A stretch of DNA of 64,000 bases from Wohlfahrtiimonas chitiniclastica DSM 18708 (GTDB lineage Bacteria; Pseudomonadota; Gammaproteobacteria; Cardiobacteriales; Wohlfahrtiimonadaceae). The position numbers and the translations under genes were made by a program. Under the pieces are notes generated by a model. The model had not been told where the DNA came from, did no database searches, and worked only from the letters and a program-made list of their open reading frames with translations. Location of the stretch: assembly GCF_000375345.1 (NCBI RefSeq), contig NZ_AQXD01000004.1:60054-124053 (forward strand). Direction: 5' to 3'. The first letter of the stretch is position 1. Each line of letters starts with the position of its first letter. Positions 1-10,850 of the stretch are shown here, in pieces.

Positions 1-1881
<1,881 letters not shown>

Positions 1882-1900
1882 TCCAATCCCTCTGAATCAA

Positions 1901-1936
1901 AAGCCCCAAATGCATCACAGCATTTGGGGCTTTTTT
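1901..1936 (+). terminator. Intrinsic terminator after gyrB
   Basis: A 13-bp perfect stem (1901-1913 with 1920-1932, loop ATCACA) is followed by a run of six T. It sits 20 bp after the gyrB stop codon. Confidence 0.9.
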
Positions 1937-1944
1937 ATGTGCTA

Positions 1945-1960
1945 TGTTTCACGTGAAACA
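1945..1960. other. parS: parS centromere site (perfect)
   Basis: TGTTTCACGTGAAACA is a 16-bp perfect palindrome identical to the bacterial ParB-binding consensus; with flanking A1944/T1961 the palindrome is 18 bp. It lies between the gyrB terminator and the stop codon (1962-1964) of the convergent cytochrome gene. ParB loading here would help origin segregation. Two further sites are at 35992 and 42076. Confidence 0.9.
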
Positions 1961-1961
1961 T

Positions 1962-3257
1962 TTATGATGTTCTGCGCCACCTCAACAATAGCAAAATCAA
2001 AACACACACGGCAATGATGCCGCCAGCCATCACCCACCAGCCGCTCGCTACAAAGGGTTCTGCTTTAAGGGTTTTAATATCACGCTCTGCCAATGGCACG
2101 CCATCATTGTTCCACGCTTCATTGTCCACAATCACATTGGTGATTTGTGCAATCTCTTCATCTGTTAAACGATTGGCATAAGCGGGCATTTCATAGGGTA
2201 AGCGATCCGCTCGGTGCGCCGTTTGTGCCCCTTCAATCATCACCAATGCCACATTCATGGCATCGCCTTTTGTACCATAGCCACGATCACGCAATGCAGG
2301 CACGACATTCTTTTCCCCCTGCCCTTGATCACCATGACACGTTGAGCATAAATCCTGATAAAGGCGCATGCCTTCATCACTGGGTTTCACGTGATCCGCA
2401 CCACGAAGGCGCGTTGGCATGGGCAATTGAATCTCTTTGAGATAAATGATCATGCTCATCAAATCATCATCCGTCAGATGGCGTAAGCTAAAAGAGGTCA
2501 CTTCACTCATCGGACCTGCAAAGGCATGTTGCTCATTGCGTCCATCTTTTAATAATTTGAGCAATTCATTCTCATCAATCTCACCTAAATGGCGCAAACT
2601 TGGCGCATACCAATGCCCCACTTGTCCGCCGGCTAAAAATTTTGGGGAAGCTTCTGTCAAACCCTCTTCCACCAAAGCAATGGAGCGTGGCGTATGACAT
2701 GTGCCGCAATGCCCCAAACCTTGTACCAAATAAGCCCCGCGATTGTACTCAGCACTTTTCATTTCATCATATTGATACAACTCTGGCGATGTGAACAACT
2801 GATTCCAAATGGTCATTGGAAAGCGTAGATTCAACGGCCATTCAATCTCATTGGTGCGATTGGGCACAGCCACTGGCGTCACTTCATGCATGAAATAATC
2901 ATACAGTGCATGCATATCTTCATCATTGATTTTCGCATACGACACAAACGGCATGGCCGGATACAGCGCCTCACCATTTGGGCGCACGCCATCACGCATC
3001 GCTTTGGCAAAGTCCTCATACGTATAGTGGCCGATGCCATATGTGGTGTCTGGTGAAATATTGGTCGCATAAATGGTGCCAATCGGGGAAGCTAAACCAT
3101 GACCGCCCCCATAAGGTTGATCAGGATTTTGTGTGTGGCATGCCATGCAGTCACCGGCATGCGCTAGATATTCACCGCGGCTCATCGGATTGGCACTGGC
3201 GATTGTCAAAGTGCTCCATAGCAACGTGGCGCTAAAAAGGGTCAATAAATTTTTCAT
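1962..3257 (-). CDS. Membrane-anchored triheme cytochrome c (dehydrogenase electron acceptor subunit)
   Basis: Encodes a 431-residue periplasmic cytochrome with three CxxCH haem sites (CMACH, CGTCH, CSTCH), an N-terminal signal peptide (MKNLLTLFSATLLWS...) and a C-terminal membrane anchor ending in RWRRTS. This architecture is that of the cytochrome subunit of membrane-bound alcohol, gluconate or other FAD/PQQ dehydrogenases, which passes electrons to ubiquinone or an oxidase. I placed the start at the ATG at 3257, not further upstream, because it gives a clean signal peptide and has the Shine-Dalgarno AAGGACG in the end of the previous gene. Only one base separates it from the stop of the flavoprotein gene upstream, so the two are almost certainly co-translated partners. 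The exact substrate is inferred only from the partner. Confidence 0.88.
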   Translation of the reverse strand: MKNLLTLFSATLLWSTLTIASANPMSRGEYLAHAGDCMACHTQNPDQPYGGGHGLASPIGTIYATNISPDTTYGIGHYTYEDFAKAMRDGVRPNGEALYPAMPFVSYAKINDEDMHALYDYFMHEVTPVAVPNRTNEIEWPLNLRFPMTIWNQLFTSPELYQYDEMKSAEYNRGAYLVQGLGHCGTCHTPRSIALVEEGLTEASPKFLAGGQVGHWYAPSLRHLGEIDENELLKLLKDGRNEQHAFAGPMSEVTSFSLRHLTDDDLMSMIIYLKEIQLPMPTRLRGADHVKPSDEGMRLYQDLCSTCHGDQGQGEKNVVPALRDRGYGTKGDAMNVALVMIEGAQTAHRADRLPYEMPAYANRLTDEEIAQITNVIVDNEAWNNDGVPLAERDIKTLKAEPFVASGWWVMAGGIIAVCVLILLLLRWRRTS

Positions 3258-3258
3258 C

Positions 3259-5157
3259 TTATGCGCGTCCTTGTTTAATTTCATCCACTGTACGATATGC
3301 CGCATCAATCGCGGCATGAGCATATGCGCCCCATTCAGAATCTGAATTGGCGATGAAGATATTGCCAAACGGTGCTTTTGAAACGGCCATCAATGCCTCA
3401 AACTCTGCCTCATCATCAAACAATGAATTTGGATAATAAGCATAACCGTGCGACCAACGATTGACTGTAATGCCCACAATATCCGATTGCTGAAAACCAT
3501 ACGGCGTGAACATGTTACCGAGTTGCTCACGGATGATGGCTTCATGATCTTCAAACGTCATGCCCAATAAATGCGCGCGTCCCATTGCCGCTTGGCGCGT
3601 GGCAGGCAAACCACTGCTTGGCATGGTGGGCACATAAATCATATGCAGCACCACAGGATCGCTTGGCGATTGTGCATGCGTATATCCGCCCATAGAAACA
3701 GGATAATCCAATTTCACAGTGCTGTATGGCGAGCTTGGGCAATAGAGGTTGCTTACGCCAGCTTTGACAAAGCAAGACCAATCACGCAGCGCCACTTTGG
3801 TGTAGACCAAAGGCGCCTTCACATTGCGGCGCATTGCAGCTTTTTGTGCTTCTGGTAATGAGGGCACAATGAAAGGAATCATCATGTTATAACACGCCAT
3901 GATGGTGGCATTCGCTTTGACTTTATGGGCTTTGCCATCGCGATAATAGACCACTTCTGTGGCTTGTTCACCATTATGTTCCACGTGGATCACTGTGGAA
4001 TTTAAACGAATGCGCACATTGTGTTCAGCTCGATCAAGGGCATCATAATCAAAGCGTGCATTGACCACATCATGCATGGTTTTGCCTTTAGCCACCGCAG
4101 GAATCAAACGGCGCACGGTCAAACGAGCCAGCGATGCATTGCCATCTGGAAAATGATGAATGTATAAATCATCAATCGCCGCTTGCGCCTCTTCATCTAA
4201 CGGCTCTAAATTCATGCCGCCAAAGCCTGGTAAAGTACAGGCGCGCGCATCACTGCAACTGATGGCATCAATGCCCACCGCCATAAAATCATGCGGCACT
4301 TGCTGAAACACTAAAATGGCTTGATCAGAGAGTTTGACGCGGTCACGCAAAAAGTCACGATAACTTGTGTGATCTAAATAGGCCGTTTTCTCTTCGGGCG
4401 TCATCTCAGCTAGATAATCTGTTTGATCCTCATACAATGCTAATAATGCAGCTTTATCACTGCTGCTCACTGGAAAATCCGCCACAAATTCAGCATACGG
4501 ACGACCATTTTCTCGCCCACGAGGCACATCATCGGCCACATTGTGGCTAGGATCACCCGTCACAATGGTATGACGACCAAAATGTTTTTGATCAAAATAG
4601 ATGCCGCGACTTAAACCTAAATCTGGATAAAAATTCACATCAAATTGCGCTTCAAGCTCCGTCAGATCCACGCCAATCTTTTGGATAAAGTCTGTGGCCT
4701 CAGCACTGTAAACAGAACGCGGCGATTGTAATGACTCACTGCCGCCATAGGTCAATAATGTGCCCTTCTCGGTCACAAATTCATTGCGCTTAGCATGGCC
4801 GCCAAAGTCATCATGATTGTCTAGGATGAGAATTTTTTGGTCTGCGCCAAACACTTCTAAATAGCGATGCGCCGCCGCTAATCCACTGATGCCTGCCCCT
4901 ACGATGATGAGATCATAGGTCTCTTCCACATCACCTGATAGATCAAAAGTATCGGCTGCGCGCCCTAAACGGTGCGCCACTTCAAATGATCCGTTGTGAC
5001 TGCCACGCAGTCCTGTGAGTTTTGGGGGATAGTAATCTTCCCCATTTGCCATTGCAGCAATGTATTCAGAGGCATTCGCTAACTGTTGTAAGGGCGTCAA
5101 ACCGGTTGCAATGGTGAGTGCAACGCCGTTTAAAAAGTCTCGACGAGTGATGGGCAT
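3259..5157 (-). CDS. Tat-exported FAD-dependent dehydrogenase, spermidine dehydrogenase (SpdH)-like
   Basis: A 632-residue flavoprotein. The N-terminus has a twin-arginine motif (TRRDFLNG, residues 4-11) followed by a short hydrophobic stretch, as expected for folded export to the periplasm. The Rossmann FAD motif GAGISG is at about 87-92, followed by a glutamate/aspartate-ending beta strand (ILILDNHDDFGG). The overall pattern resembles the SpdH group (amine-oxidase fold, spermidine to a putrescine aldehyde product), which is my best guess; a different amine or alcohol substrate is possible. The stop codon is one base from the triheme cytochrome start, so the pair probably forms a periplasmic dehydrogenase that feeds electrons into the respiratory chain. 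No other polyamine catabolic gene is adjacent. Confidence 0.72.
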   Translation of the reverse strand: MPITRRDFLNGVALTIATGLTPLQQLANASEYIAAMANGEDYYPPKLTGLRGSHNGSFEVAHRLGRAADTFDLSGDVEETYDLIIVGAGISGLAAAHRYLEVFGADQKILILDNHDDFGGHAKRNEFVTEKGTLLTYGGSESLQSPRSVYSAEATDFIQKIGVDLTELEAQFDVNFYPDLGLSRGIYFDQKHFGRHTIVTGDPSHNVADDVPRGRENGRPYAEFVADFPVSSSDKAALLALYEDQTDYLAEMTPEEKTAYLDHTSYRDFLRDRVKLSDQAILVFQQVPHDFMAVGIDAISCSDARACTLPGFGGMNLEPLDEEAQAAIDDLYIHHFPDGNASLARLTVRRLIPAVAKGKTMHDVVNARFDYDALDRAEHNVRIRLNSTVIHVEHNGEQATEVVYYRDGKAHKVKANATIMACYNMMIPFIVPSLPEAQKAAMRRNVKAPLVYTKVALRDWSCFVKAGVSNLYCPSSPYSTVKLDYPVSMGGYTHAQSPSDPVVLHMIYVPTMPSSGLPATRQAAMGRAHLLGMTFEDHEAIIREQLGNMFTPYGFQQSDIVGITVNRWSHGYAYYPNSLFDDEAEFEALMAVSKAPFGNIFIANSDSEWGAYAHAAIDAAYRTVDEIKQGRA

Positions 5158-5260
5158 AAAATTTCATCCTATTGATATAACAACAATCTTTTTAGGGCTT
5201 GGCCGAAAAAAGGAGGGCTACTTTATGGCTTTATGCCCATAACATCAAGTTTTTTAGCCA

Positions 5261-5287
5261 AAAAAAATCCCAAGTCGTGCTTGGGAT
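5261..5287 (-). terminator. Intrinsic terminator of the ferric-reductase-like gene
   Basis: Stem ATCCCAAG/CTTGGGAT (5267-5274 with 5280-5287, loop TCGTG). Read on the minus strand it is followed by a T-run (A-run 5261-5267). It lies just after the stop of the gene at 5304-6614. Confidence 0.8.
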
Positions 5288-5303
5288 ATGGATAATCAAT
5301 GAG

Positions 5304-6614
5304 TTATCTAAAATTAAATCGCTCTTGATGAAAAGTTGCTTTTGGTAAATGCTTCGGCAAATCTTTGCGTAGGCTTTCGGCAAAAGGCTGTGGACCACAA
5401 AACCACACAGCTTTTGCTTCAGGTGCTTTTGCCGCAATCTTATCCATTGTTAAGAATCCTGCCTCATCACTGATGTGTAGATGAAAACGAACATTCGGTA
5501 ACTGATGGATCAATGCTTCAATATGCGCAACATCAATGGCTTCACGTGGCGTTTTAACACAATAATAAAAATCCACTTCGGGACGAATCTTAGGATTGTT
5601 CACCATCGCTTCTAACCATGCCATGAACGGCGTGATGCCAATCCCACCTGCCACCCAAACCTGGGGCGACTGATCATTGTATTGAAAGCAGCCATAAGGC
5701 CCTTCCAGCGTGACCGTATCGCCAACATGTAAATTTGTCATCAATGAATGGGTATAATCGCCTAAATCCTTAATGGTCAAACGCACCTGTCCATTGCCTT
5801 GATCGGCACAAGACAATGTAAAAGGATGGGCGCCTTCAAGGGCACTCGTGCGCAAAAAGGCAAATTGCCCGGCTTGATGATGAAAGCTTTTGGGCAATTG
5901 GCACGTCACGTCAATGATTCTATGATGATGTTTGATGGCAATGATGGTGCCTTGATGTCTCACCCCTGCCCCAATTTTTCCCAGCATTGCCCACACAGCC
6001 GCCATCGAACCCACAACGGAAACCAGTACAATCAGCATGCCAACAGGCTCAGTCCAATAAGAAAACGGCATCAATACCAATGAATGAAATGCCAAAACAA
6101 TGAAAACTGGCGCCATCAAACGATGCAAATGGCGCCAAATTTTATAAGAGAACTTTTGCCACAAGGTGATCACCAACATCACCATTAAAAAGTAGACCAA
6201 ATATTCCCCAAGATCTTTCGCAATGCCAGAGAAACTTTTGAGCCACGCTTCAAAGCCAAACAATTCTGGTTTTGGCCCTTTGCCAGCCCCTGCCCCAAAC
6301 AAATAAGCAAAAACAGGTTTACCCAACTTAATGAGATAATGAAACACCGCAAAGCCAATGGCAAAAATGCCCGCCCATTTATGCAGGGCATACATTTGAT
6401 CTAAACCGCCAAACCAACGCTCTAAACAGCGCGGGCGAATCGAGAGCACTAAAATCAGTCCCATGAATAAAAAAGCCATGAGCCCTGATAAATAAATCAA
6501 TTGCTTACGTAAAACCATCCCCGACCAAGTGATGGGATGTTGATACAAATCAATGCCCCAAACCAGCAGAGCGAGAGTAATGATCCCGAGGATCATCAAG
6601 CGTTGTCTATTCAT
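5304..6614 (-). CDS. Ferric-reductase-like transmembrane flavoprotein
   Basis: A 436-residue protein with two halves. The N-terminal half (residues 1 to about 210) has six or so hydrophobic segments with histidines in helices (ALHKWAG, FHYLIK, HLHRL, FHSLVL), the haem b ligands of the ferric-reductase/NOX-like transmembrane domain. The C-terminal half is an FNR-type module: FAD contact HPFTLS and NAD(P)H motif GGIGITPFM, then FCGPQPF near the end. It should move electrons from cytoplasmic NAD(P)H through haem b across the membrane to an unknown acceptor (ferric iron, oxygen or a quinone). It is transcribed alone; neighbours are other electron-transfer genes on the same strand, but it has its own terminator. 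Confidence 0.85.
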   Translation of the reverse strand: MNRQRLMILGIITLALLVWGIDLYQHPITWSGMVLRKQLIYLSGLMAFLFMGLILVLSIRPRCLERWFGGLDQMYALHKWAGIFAIGFAVFHYLIKLGKPVFAYLFGAGAGKGPKPELFGFEAWLKSFSGIAKDLGEYLVYFLMVMLVITLWQKFSYKIWRHLHRLMAPVFIVLAFHSLVLMPFSYWTEPVGMLIVLVSVVGSMAAVWAMLGKIGAGVRHQGTIIAIKHHHRIIDVTCQLPKSFHHQAGQFAFLRTSALEGAHPFTLSCADQGNGQVRLTIKDLGDYTHSLMTNLHVGDTVTLEGPYGCFQYNDQSPQVWVAGGIGITPFMAWLEAMVNNPKIRPEVDFYYCVKTPREAIDVAHIEALIHQLPNVRFHLHISDEAGFLTMDKIAAKAPEAKAVWFCGPQPFAESLRKDLPKHLPKATFHQERFNFR

Positions 6615-6661
6615 AACGAACCTTTATTGTATTAAAGTAGAAATCATCATTATTCGATGCG

Positions 6662-6690
6662 AAAAAAAACCGCGAAATCTCGCGGTTTTT
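6662..6690 (-). terminator. Terminator after the small cytochrome c gene
   Basis: Stem AACCGCGA/TCGCGGTT (6668-6675 with 6680-6687, loop AATC), with A-runs on one side and T-runs on the other, so it could work in both directions. It sits 18 bp beyond the cytochrome stop. Confidence 0.8.
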
Positions 6691-6707
6691 AGCATCTAAA
6701 GAGTCAA

Positions 6708-7025
6708 TTACTCTTCGTGCATGATTTGTAATACTAAAGTTTCGATGTCTTCAGCAGGTACGTGTGCGTTAGGTGTCATTGGTACTTCACCCCAAACGCC
6801 TGAACCACCTTGAGTCACTTTAGTGATCAAGTATTCAACTGCGCCATCGTCATCTTTATACTTCTCATAAACTTCATCATAAGAAGGACCGATCACTTTT
6901 TCGCTTTGTTTGTGGCAAGCTAAACAACCGCTTTGCATTGCTAAATCGTGGTCGATTTGTGCAAATGCTTGAGAAGAAACAACACCAAAACCTAATAATG
7001 CTAATGTTAAAACATGTTTTTTCAT
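6708..7025 (-). CDS. Small periplasmic class I cytochrome c
   Basis: A 105-residue protein with a signal peptide (MKKHVLTLALLGFGVVSSQAF, cleavage near AFA-Q), one haem site CLACH at about residues 34-38, and a probable axial methionine in the VPMTPN segment near the C-terminus. Size and layout match c551/c552-type electron carriers that shuttle electrons between bc1-type complexes and oxidases or reductases. It is monocistronic, with its own terminator. A perfect FNR/Anr box lies 13 bp upstream of its start, so oxygen control by the Fnr protein encoded at 14689-15396 is likely. Confidence 0.88.
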   Translation of the reverse strand: MKKHVLTLALLGFGVVSSQAFAQIDHDLAMQSGCLACHKQSEKVIGPSYDEVYEKYKDDDGAVEYLITKVTQGGSGVWGEVPMTPNAHVPAEDIETLVLQIMHEE

Positions 7026-7037
7026 TATGACAACCTC

Positions 7038-7051
7038 TTGATCAATATCAA
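7038..7051. promoter_or_regulatory. Consensus FNR/Anr box in the cytochrome c leader
   Basis: TTGATCAATATCAA matches TTGAT-N4-ATCAA at all ten conserved positions. It is only 13 bp from the cytochrome ATG at 7025, abutting the Shine-Dalgarno (AGAGG on the minus strand). A site that close to the start fits repression better than class II activation, which would put the transcription start inside the gene. Confidence 0.75.
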
Positions 7052-7119
7052 AAACAAAAAAAATTTACTACTCGTAACGAAACATTTTACCATCGTTCCG
7101 TCAATTATTCCTCATAAAT

Positions 7120-8487
7120 TTACTTCTTCGTGGGTCTGCGCCAATTTTGCACTTGGCGAAGCGTTGCACGCGTTAAGGCCAATGCCCCTTCAGTAATGGT
7201 TGAGGAAATAATGCTGCCTGCACCAATGGTTGCCCCTTTTTTGATCTCAACCGGTGCCACAAGTGAGCTGTTTGAGCCCACAAAAACGTTGTCTTCAATG
7301 ATGGTTTGATGCTTATTCGCCCCATCATAATTACAGGTGATGGTGCCCGCTCCAATGTTGACATCGCGGCCAATCGTTGCATCACCTAAATAGGTCAAGT
7401 GACTCGCTTTTGAGCCTTCCCCTAACGTAACATTTTTAGTTTCCACAAAGTTACCGACTTTGCTGTCTGCTTTTAAAATGCTGTTTGTGCGCAATCTTGC
7501 AAATGGACCGATGGTGACATTGTCATAGAGCAATGAGTGCTCGATCATGGAGTATGGCAATATTGTCACATTGTCACACAATTTTGCCCCTTGAATCACA
7601 GAGCCCTGCCCAATGCGCACATTGTTCCCAAGAGACACCACGCCTTCTAGCGTCACATTTGGCTCAATAATGATGTCTGTGCCTTTAAGTTTAATCTCCC
7701 CACGAATGGTCACCGTTTCTGGGTTGATCAATGTTACACCTGATAGCATCAATGCTTGACGACGTTCATTTTGATAAATGGCTTCCAGCTCAGAGAGCTG
7801 CACGCGATCATTCACACCACGAATCAAGGTAAAATCCCCAGAAACAGTGCGAATGCCGATGCCATCTTCACGAGCAAGCGTCACCACATCCGTTAAATAG
7901 TATTCTTTTTGCTGATTATTATTCTGCAAACGTGGCAATGTCGCATGCAATACCTTACTTGAAGCGGCAAACAATCCACTGTTGATCTCTGTGATTGCTT
8001 TTTGATCCGTGGACGCATCTTTTTCTTCCACAATTGCCATCATATTGCCTGCATCATCGCGCACAATGCGACCATAACCATACGGTTGATCGGCTTTTAC
8101 CGTCAGCCAGCACACATTTTGATCATCCACATTTGTGAGCATTTTTTCTAAGGTCGCTTGATCAATGAGCGGTGTATCTGCATACAAGACCAAAACATTA
8201 CTGTCTTCAAGAATGCTCGGCAACGCATATTTCATGGCATCGCCTGTGCCTAAAAAGGTTTTTTGCTCAACCCATGTGATGTCTTGATCCGCGTGATAAT
8301 GGGCTTTGAGCTTTTCCCCTTCGTGACCATAAATCACAATGAGTTGGGTAGGATTAAGCGCACGCGCAGTATTGAGCACATGCGTCAGCATTGGCTGCCC
8401 GCCAATTTCGTGCAACGGTTTAGGTAAGTTTGATTTCATTCTCGTGCCTTTGCCGGCAGCGAGAATCACAACGGATAGAGCTTTCAT
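7120..8487 (-). CDS. glmU: Bifunctional GlcN-1-P acetyltransferase / GlcNAc-1-P uridyltransferase
   Basis: GlmU makes UDP-GlcNAc for peptidoglycan and lipopolysaccharide. The 455-residue length is normal. The N-terminal nucleotidyltransferase domain has the signature LAAGKGTRM (residues 10-18). The C-terminal half is a left-handed beta-helix built from hexapeptide repeats (IGQGSVI, LGEGSKA, IGAGTITCNYDG), ending in the acetyltransferase site. It is cytoplasmic and monocistronic, divergent from argF. glmS is not in view. Confidence 0.97.
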   Translation of the reverse strand: MKALSVVILAAGKGTRMKSNLPKPLHEIGGQPMLTHVLNTARALNPTQLIVIYGHEGEKLKAHYHADQDITWVEQKTFLGTGDAMKYALPSILEDSNVLVLYADTPLIDQATLEKMLTNVDDQNVCWLTVKADQPYGYGRIVRDDAGNMMAIVEEKDASTDQKAITEINSGLFAASSKVLHATLPRLQNNNQQKEYYLTDVVTLAREDGIGIRTVSGDFTLIRGVNDRVQLSELEAIYQNERRQALMLSGVTLINPETVTIRGEIKLKGTDIIIEPNVTLEGVVSLGNNVRIGQGSVIQGAKLCDNVTILPYSMIEHSLLYDNVTIGPFARLRTNSILKADSKVGNFVETKNVTLGEGSKASHLTYLGDATIGRDVNIGAGTITCNYDGANKHQTIIEDNVFVGSNSSLVAPVEIKKGATIGAGSIISSTITEGALALTRATLRQVQNWRRPTKK

Positions 8488-8567
8488 AATGTCCCTCTTA
8501 TTGTTTATGCATTGCGGCTGATTTTACACTATTTTAAGGGGGTAAATTAAAATGTGGCTAAAAAGGC

Positions 8568-8597
8568 TTGAAAATCTGAATTTGAGCAAGATATTAT
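8568..8597 (+). promoter_or_regulatory. Probable sigma-70 promoter of argF
   Basis: TTGAAA (8568-8573), an 18-bp spacer and TATTAT (8592-8597), about 35 bp before the argF start. I do not see a convincing ArgR box. Confidence 0.5.
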
Positions 8598-8632
8598 GAA
8601 AGAATTACCCATCATTATTTTAAGGAAACATT

Positions 8633-9637
8633 ATGTCCACCCCACTTCATCAACGCCATTTGCTCACCCTCTTGAATCATACGCCAGAAGAGATCCGCTA
8701 TTTACTCGATTTAGCCCGTGATTTAAAAGCAGCAAAGCGCCGCGGTGAAGAGACGCAGCAGCTCAAAGGTAAAAACATTGCCTTAATCTTTGAAAAAACA
8801 TCAACACGCACGCGCTGTGCGTTTGAAGTTGCGGCCTATGATCAAGGGGCAAATGTGACCTATTTAGATCCTGTGAGCTCACAAGTGGGACACAAAGAGA
8901 GCATTGCAGATACCGCACGCGTGCTTGGGCGTTTTTATGATGCCATTGAATTTCGTGGTGCCGCCCACTCTATTGTGGAAGATTTAGCAAAATATGCTGG
9001 CGTGCCAATTTTCAATGGTTTAACGGATGAATTTCACCCCACGCAATCCTTAGCGGATGTATTAACGATTGAAGAGCACATCAACAAACCATTGAGCGAC
9101 GTTAAAATTGCTTATGTGGGTGATTCTGATAATAACGTTGCCATCTCATTGATGATCATCGCCGCTAAATTGGGCATGACCATTCACTTTGGTGCGCCAA
9201 AGAGCTTGATGCCAAACGATGAGATCATGCAAACGTGTCAAGCGATTGCCAAAGAAACAGGTGCCACCATCGAATGCTTTACAGATGCCAAAGCCGCCGT
9301 GGATGGCGTTGATTTCATCTATACGGATGTGTGGTTATCCATGGGAGAATCTAAAGATAAATGGGCAGAGCGCATTACAGAACTCTTCCCGTATCAAGTC
9401 AATCAAGCCTTAATTGATGCCAGCCACAATCCGAATGTGAAATTCCTTCACTGCTTGCCCGCCTTCCATGATGATCAAACCGCAGAAGGTAAAAAACTCA
9501 TGAAGGATTTTCCTGAATTATCTCAAGGGGTTGAAGTGACGCACGAGGTATTTGAAGGCGCCCACTCCATCGTATTTGACCAAGCCGAAAACCGTTTGCA
9601 CACCATTAAAGCAGTAATGGTCGCATCCTTAGCGTAA
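8633..9637 (+). CDS. argF: Ornithine carbamoyltransferase
   Basis: Transfers the carbamoyl group from carbamoyl phosphate to ornithine, giving citrulline in arginine synthesis. The 334-residue protein carries the carbamoyl-phosphate site STRTRCAFE (about 57-65), the HPTQSLAD motif and the ornithine loop HCLPAFHD. Size and sequence are close to both anabolic ArgF/ArgI and catabolic ArcB. No arcA, arcC or arcD is adjacent, so I favour the anabolic role. It is followed by its own short gap and then ppi genes, with no clear operon link. Confidence 0.95.
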   Translation: MSTPLHQRHLLTLLNHTPEEIRYLLDLARDLKAAKRRGEETQQLKGKNIALIFEKTSTRTRCAFEVAAYDQGANVTYLDPVSSQVGHKESIADTARVLGRFYDAIEFRGAAHSIVEDLAKYAGVPIFNGLTDEFHPTQSLADVLTIEEHINKPLSDVKIAYVGDSDNNVAISLMIIAAKLGMTIHFGAPKSLMPNDEIMQTCQAIAKETGATIECFTDAKAAVDGVDFIYTDVWLSMGESKDKWAERITELFPYQVNQALIDASHNPNVKFLHCLPAFHDDQTAEGKKLMKDFPELSQGVEVTHEVFEGAHSIVFDQAENRLHTIKAVMVASLA

Positions 9638-9687
9638 AATTGCGATAATCAACACCATTATAGATTCATCCATTGAGAGGATATGTT

Positions 9688-10323
9688 GTGTTAAAACGTT
9701 TATTGACCTTAGCTGGCGCATCTGTGCTCGCTTTCCAAGTGGCTGCGGCCGATGATGCTCAGCCCATTTTTGTGGAAATGATCACCAATAAAGGCAACAT
9801 CACATTGGCGCTTGAACCCGAAAAAGCACCGAACACTGTCGGCAACTTCATTCAATATGTGGTCGATGGCCATTATGATGATTTAATTTTCCATCGTGTG
9901 ATTCCTGGCTTCATGATTCAAGGCGGCGGTTGGGACAGCAATTTAGTGCCCAAAGAGACGCGTGCACCGGTGAACATTGAATCAAACAATGGCTTATCGA
10001 ATGATAAAGGCACCATTGCGATGGCCAGAACCAGTGATCCAAATTCTGCCACCAGCCAATTTTTCATCAATACGGTGGACAATGCTTATTTAAACTATCA
10101 AAGTGATAACAATCCAGGTTACACGGTTTTTGGACACGTTGTCGATGGCATGGATGTGGTGGATGCCATTGAACAAGTGCCCACAAGCAACCGCGGCTTT
10201 GGGCGCAGTGATGTTCCCGTTGAGCCTGTGATCATTGAAAAAATGACTTTAATCGAAGCGCCAAAGACAGAAGCTTCGCCTGAAACAATCACCCCAGCGC
10301 CTGAGTCTGCACCTGCAGCTTAA
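9688..10323 (+). CDS. Periplasmic cyclophilin-type peptidyl-prolyl isomerase
   Basis: Catalyses cis-trans isomerisation of proline peptide bonds during folding of exported proteins. I start it at GTG 9688, which has GAGAGG seven bases upstream and gives a signal peptide ([17 protein letters not shown]..., cleavage near VAAA-D). Mature-domain motifs are [18 protein letters not shown] and SQFFINT, the cyclophilin active-site set. A proline/alanine-rich tail (about 25 residues) follows the domain. It is 26 bp from the cytoplasmic paralogue ppiB, an exported/cytosolic pair that probably arose by duplication. Confidence 0.92.
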   Translation: MLKRLLTLAGASVLAFQVAAADDAQPIFVEMITNKGNITLALEPEKAPNTVGNFIQYVVDGHYDDLIFHRVIPGFMIQGGGWDSNLVPKETRAPVNIESNNGLSNDKGTIAMARTSDPNSATSQFFINTVDNAYLNYQSDNNPGYTVFGHVVDGMDVVDAIEQVPTSNRGFGRSDVPVEPVIIEKMTLIEAPKTEASPETITPAPESAPAA

Positions 10324-10349
10324 GCCTCATCGAATCATTAGGAGACAAC

Positions 10350-10850
10350 ATGATCAAATTTCATACCAATCAAGGTTCTTTCACTGTTGAATTAGACCAT
10401 GAAAATGCGCCAGTGACGGCAGAAAACTTTTTACAATATGCCAAAGATGGCTTTTTTGAAGGCACATTGTTTCACCGTGTGATCCCAGGTTTCATGGTGC
10501 AAGGCGGCGGTTTAGAGCCTGGCATGATCGACAAGCGCGATGGCCAACGTGCGCCGATTCAAAACGAAGCGAACAATGGTCTTAAAAATGTGCGCGGTTC
10601 TTTAGCCATGGCCAGAACCATGGATCCTCATTCTGCCACCAACCAATTTTTCATCAACACTGTGGACAATGGCTTTTTGAACTTCAAAAGCGAAACGCCA
10701 CAAGGTTGGGGTTATGCTGTGTTTGGTAAAGTGGTCGATGGCATGGATGTAATTGATGCCATTGAGAAAGTGGAAACCACTTCTCGCCGCGGTCACGGTG
10801 ATGTGCCTGTTGAAGACATCATCATTGAGCGTGTTGAAATCATTGACTAA
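10350..10850 (+). CDS. ppiB: Cytoplasmic peptidyl-prolyl cis-trans isomerase B
   Basis: A 166-residue cyclophilin without a signal peptide. Active-site segments [19 protein letters not shown] and NQFFINT are intact, and length matches enteric PpiB. Shine-Dalgarno AGGAGA precedes the ATG. Its last codons overlap the probable start of lpxH, the order also seen in enterics (ppiB-lpxH), which supports both assignments. Confidence 0.95.
   Translation: MIKFHTNQGSFTVELDHENAPVTAENFLQYAKDGFFEGTLFHRVIPGFMVQGGGLEPGMIDKRDGQRAPIQNEANNGLKNVRGSLAMARTMDPHSATNQFFINTVDNGFLNFKSETPQGWGYAVFGKVVDGMDVIDAIEKVETTSRRGHGDVPVEDIIIERVEIID

Noticed and set aside
5209-5241. Strong ribosome site (AAAGGAGGG) followed by ATG and a five-codon frame (MALCP)
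   Set aside because: Too short to support; probably chance in the upstream region of the dehydrogenase gene.
8633-9637. Catabolic ornithine carbamoyltransferase (arcB)
   Set aside because: Sequence alone cannot exclude it, but no arginine deiminase genes are adjacent.
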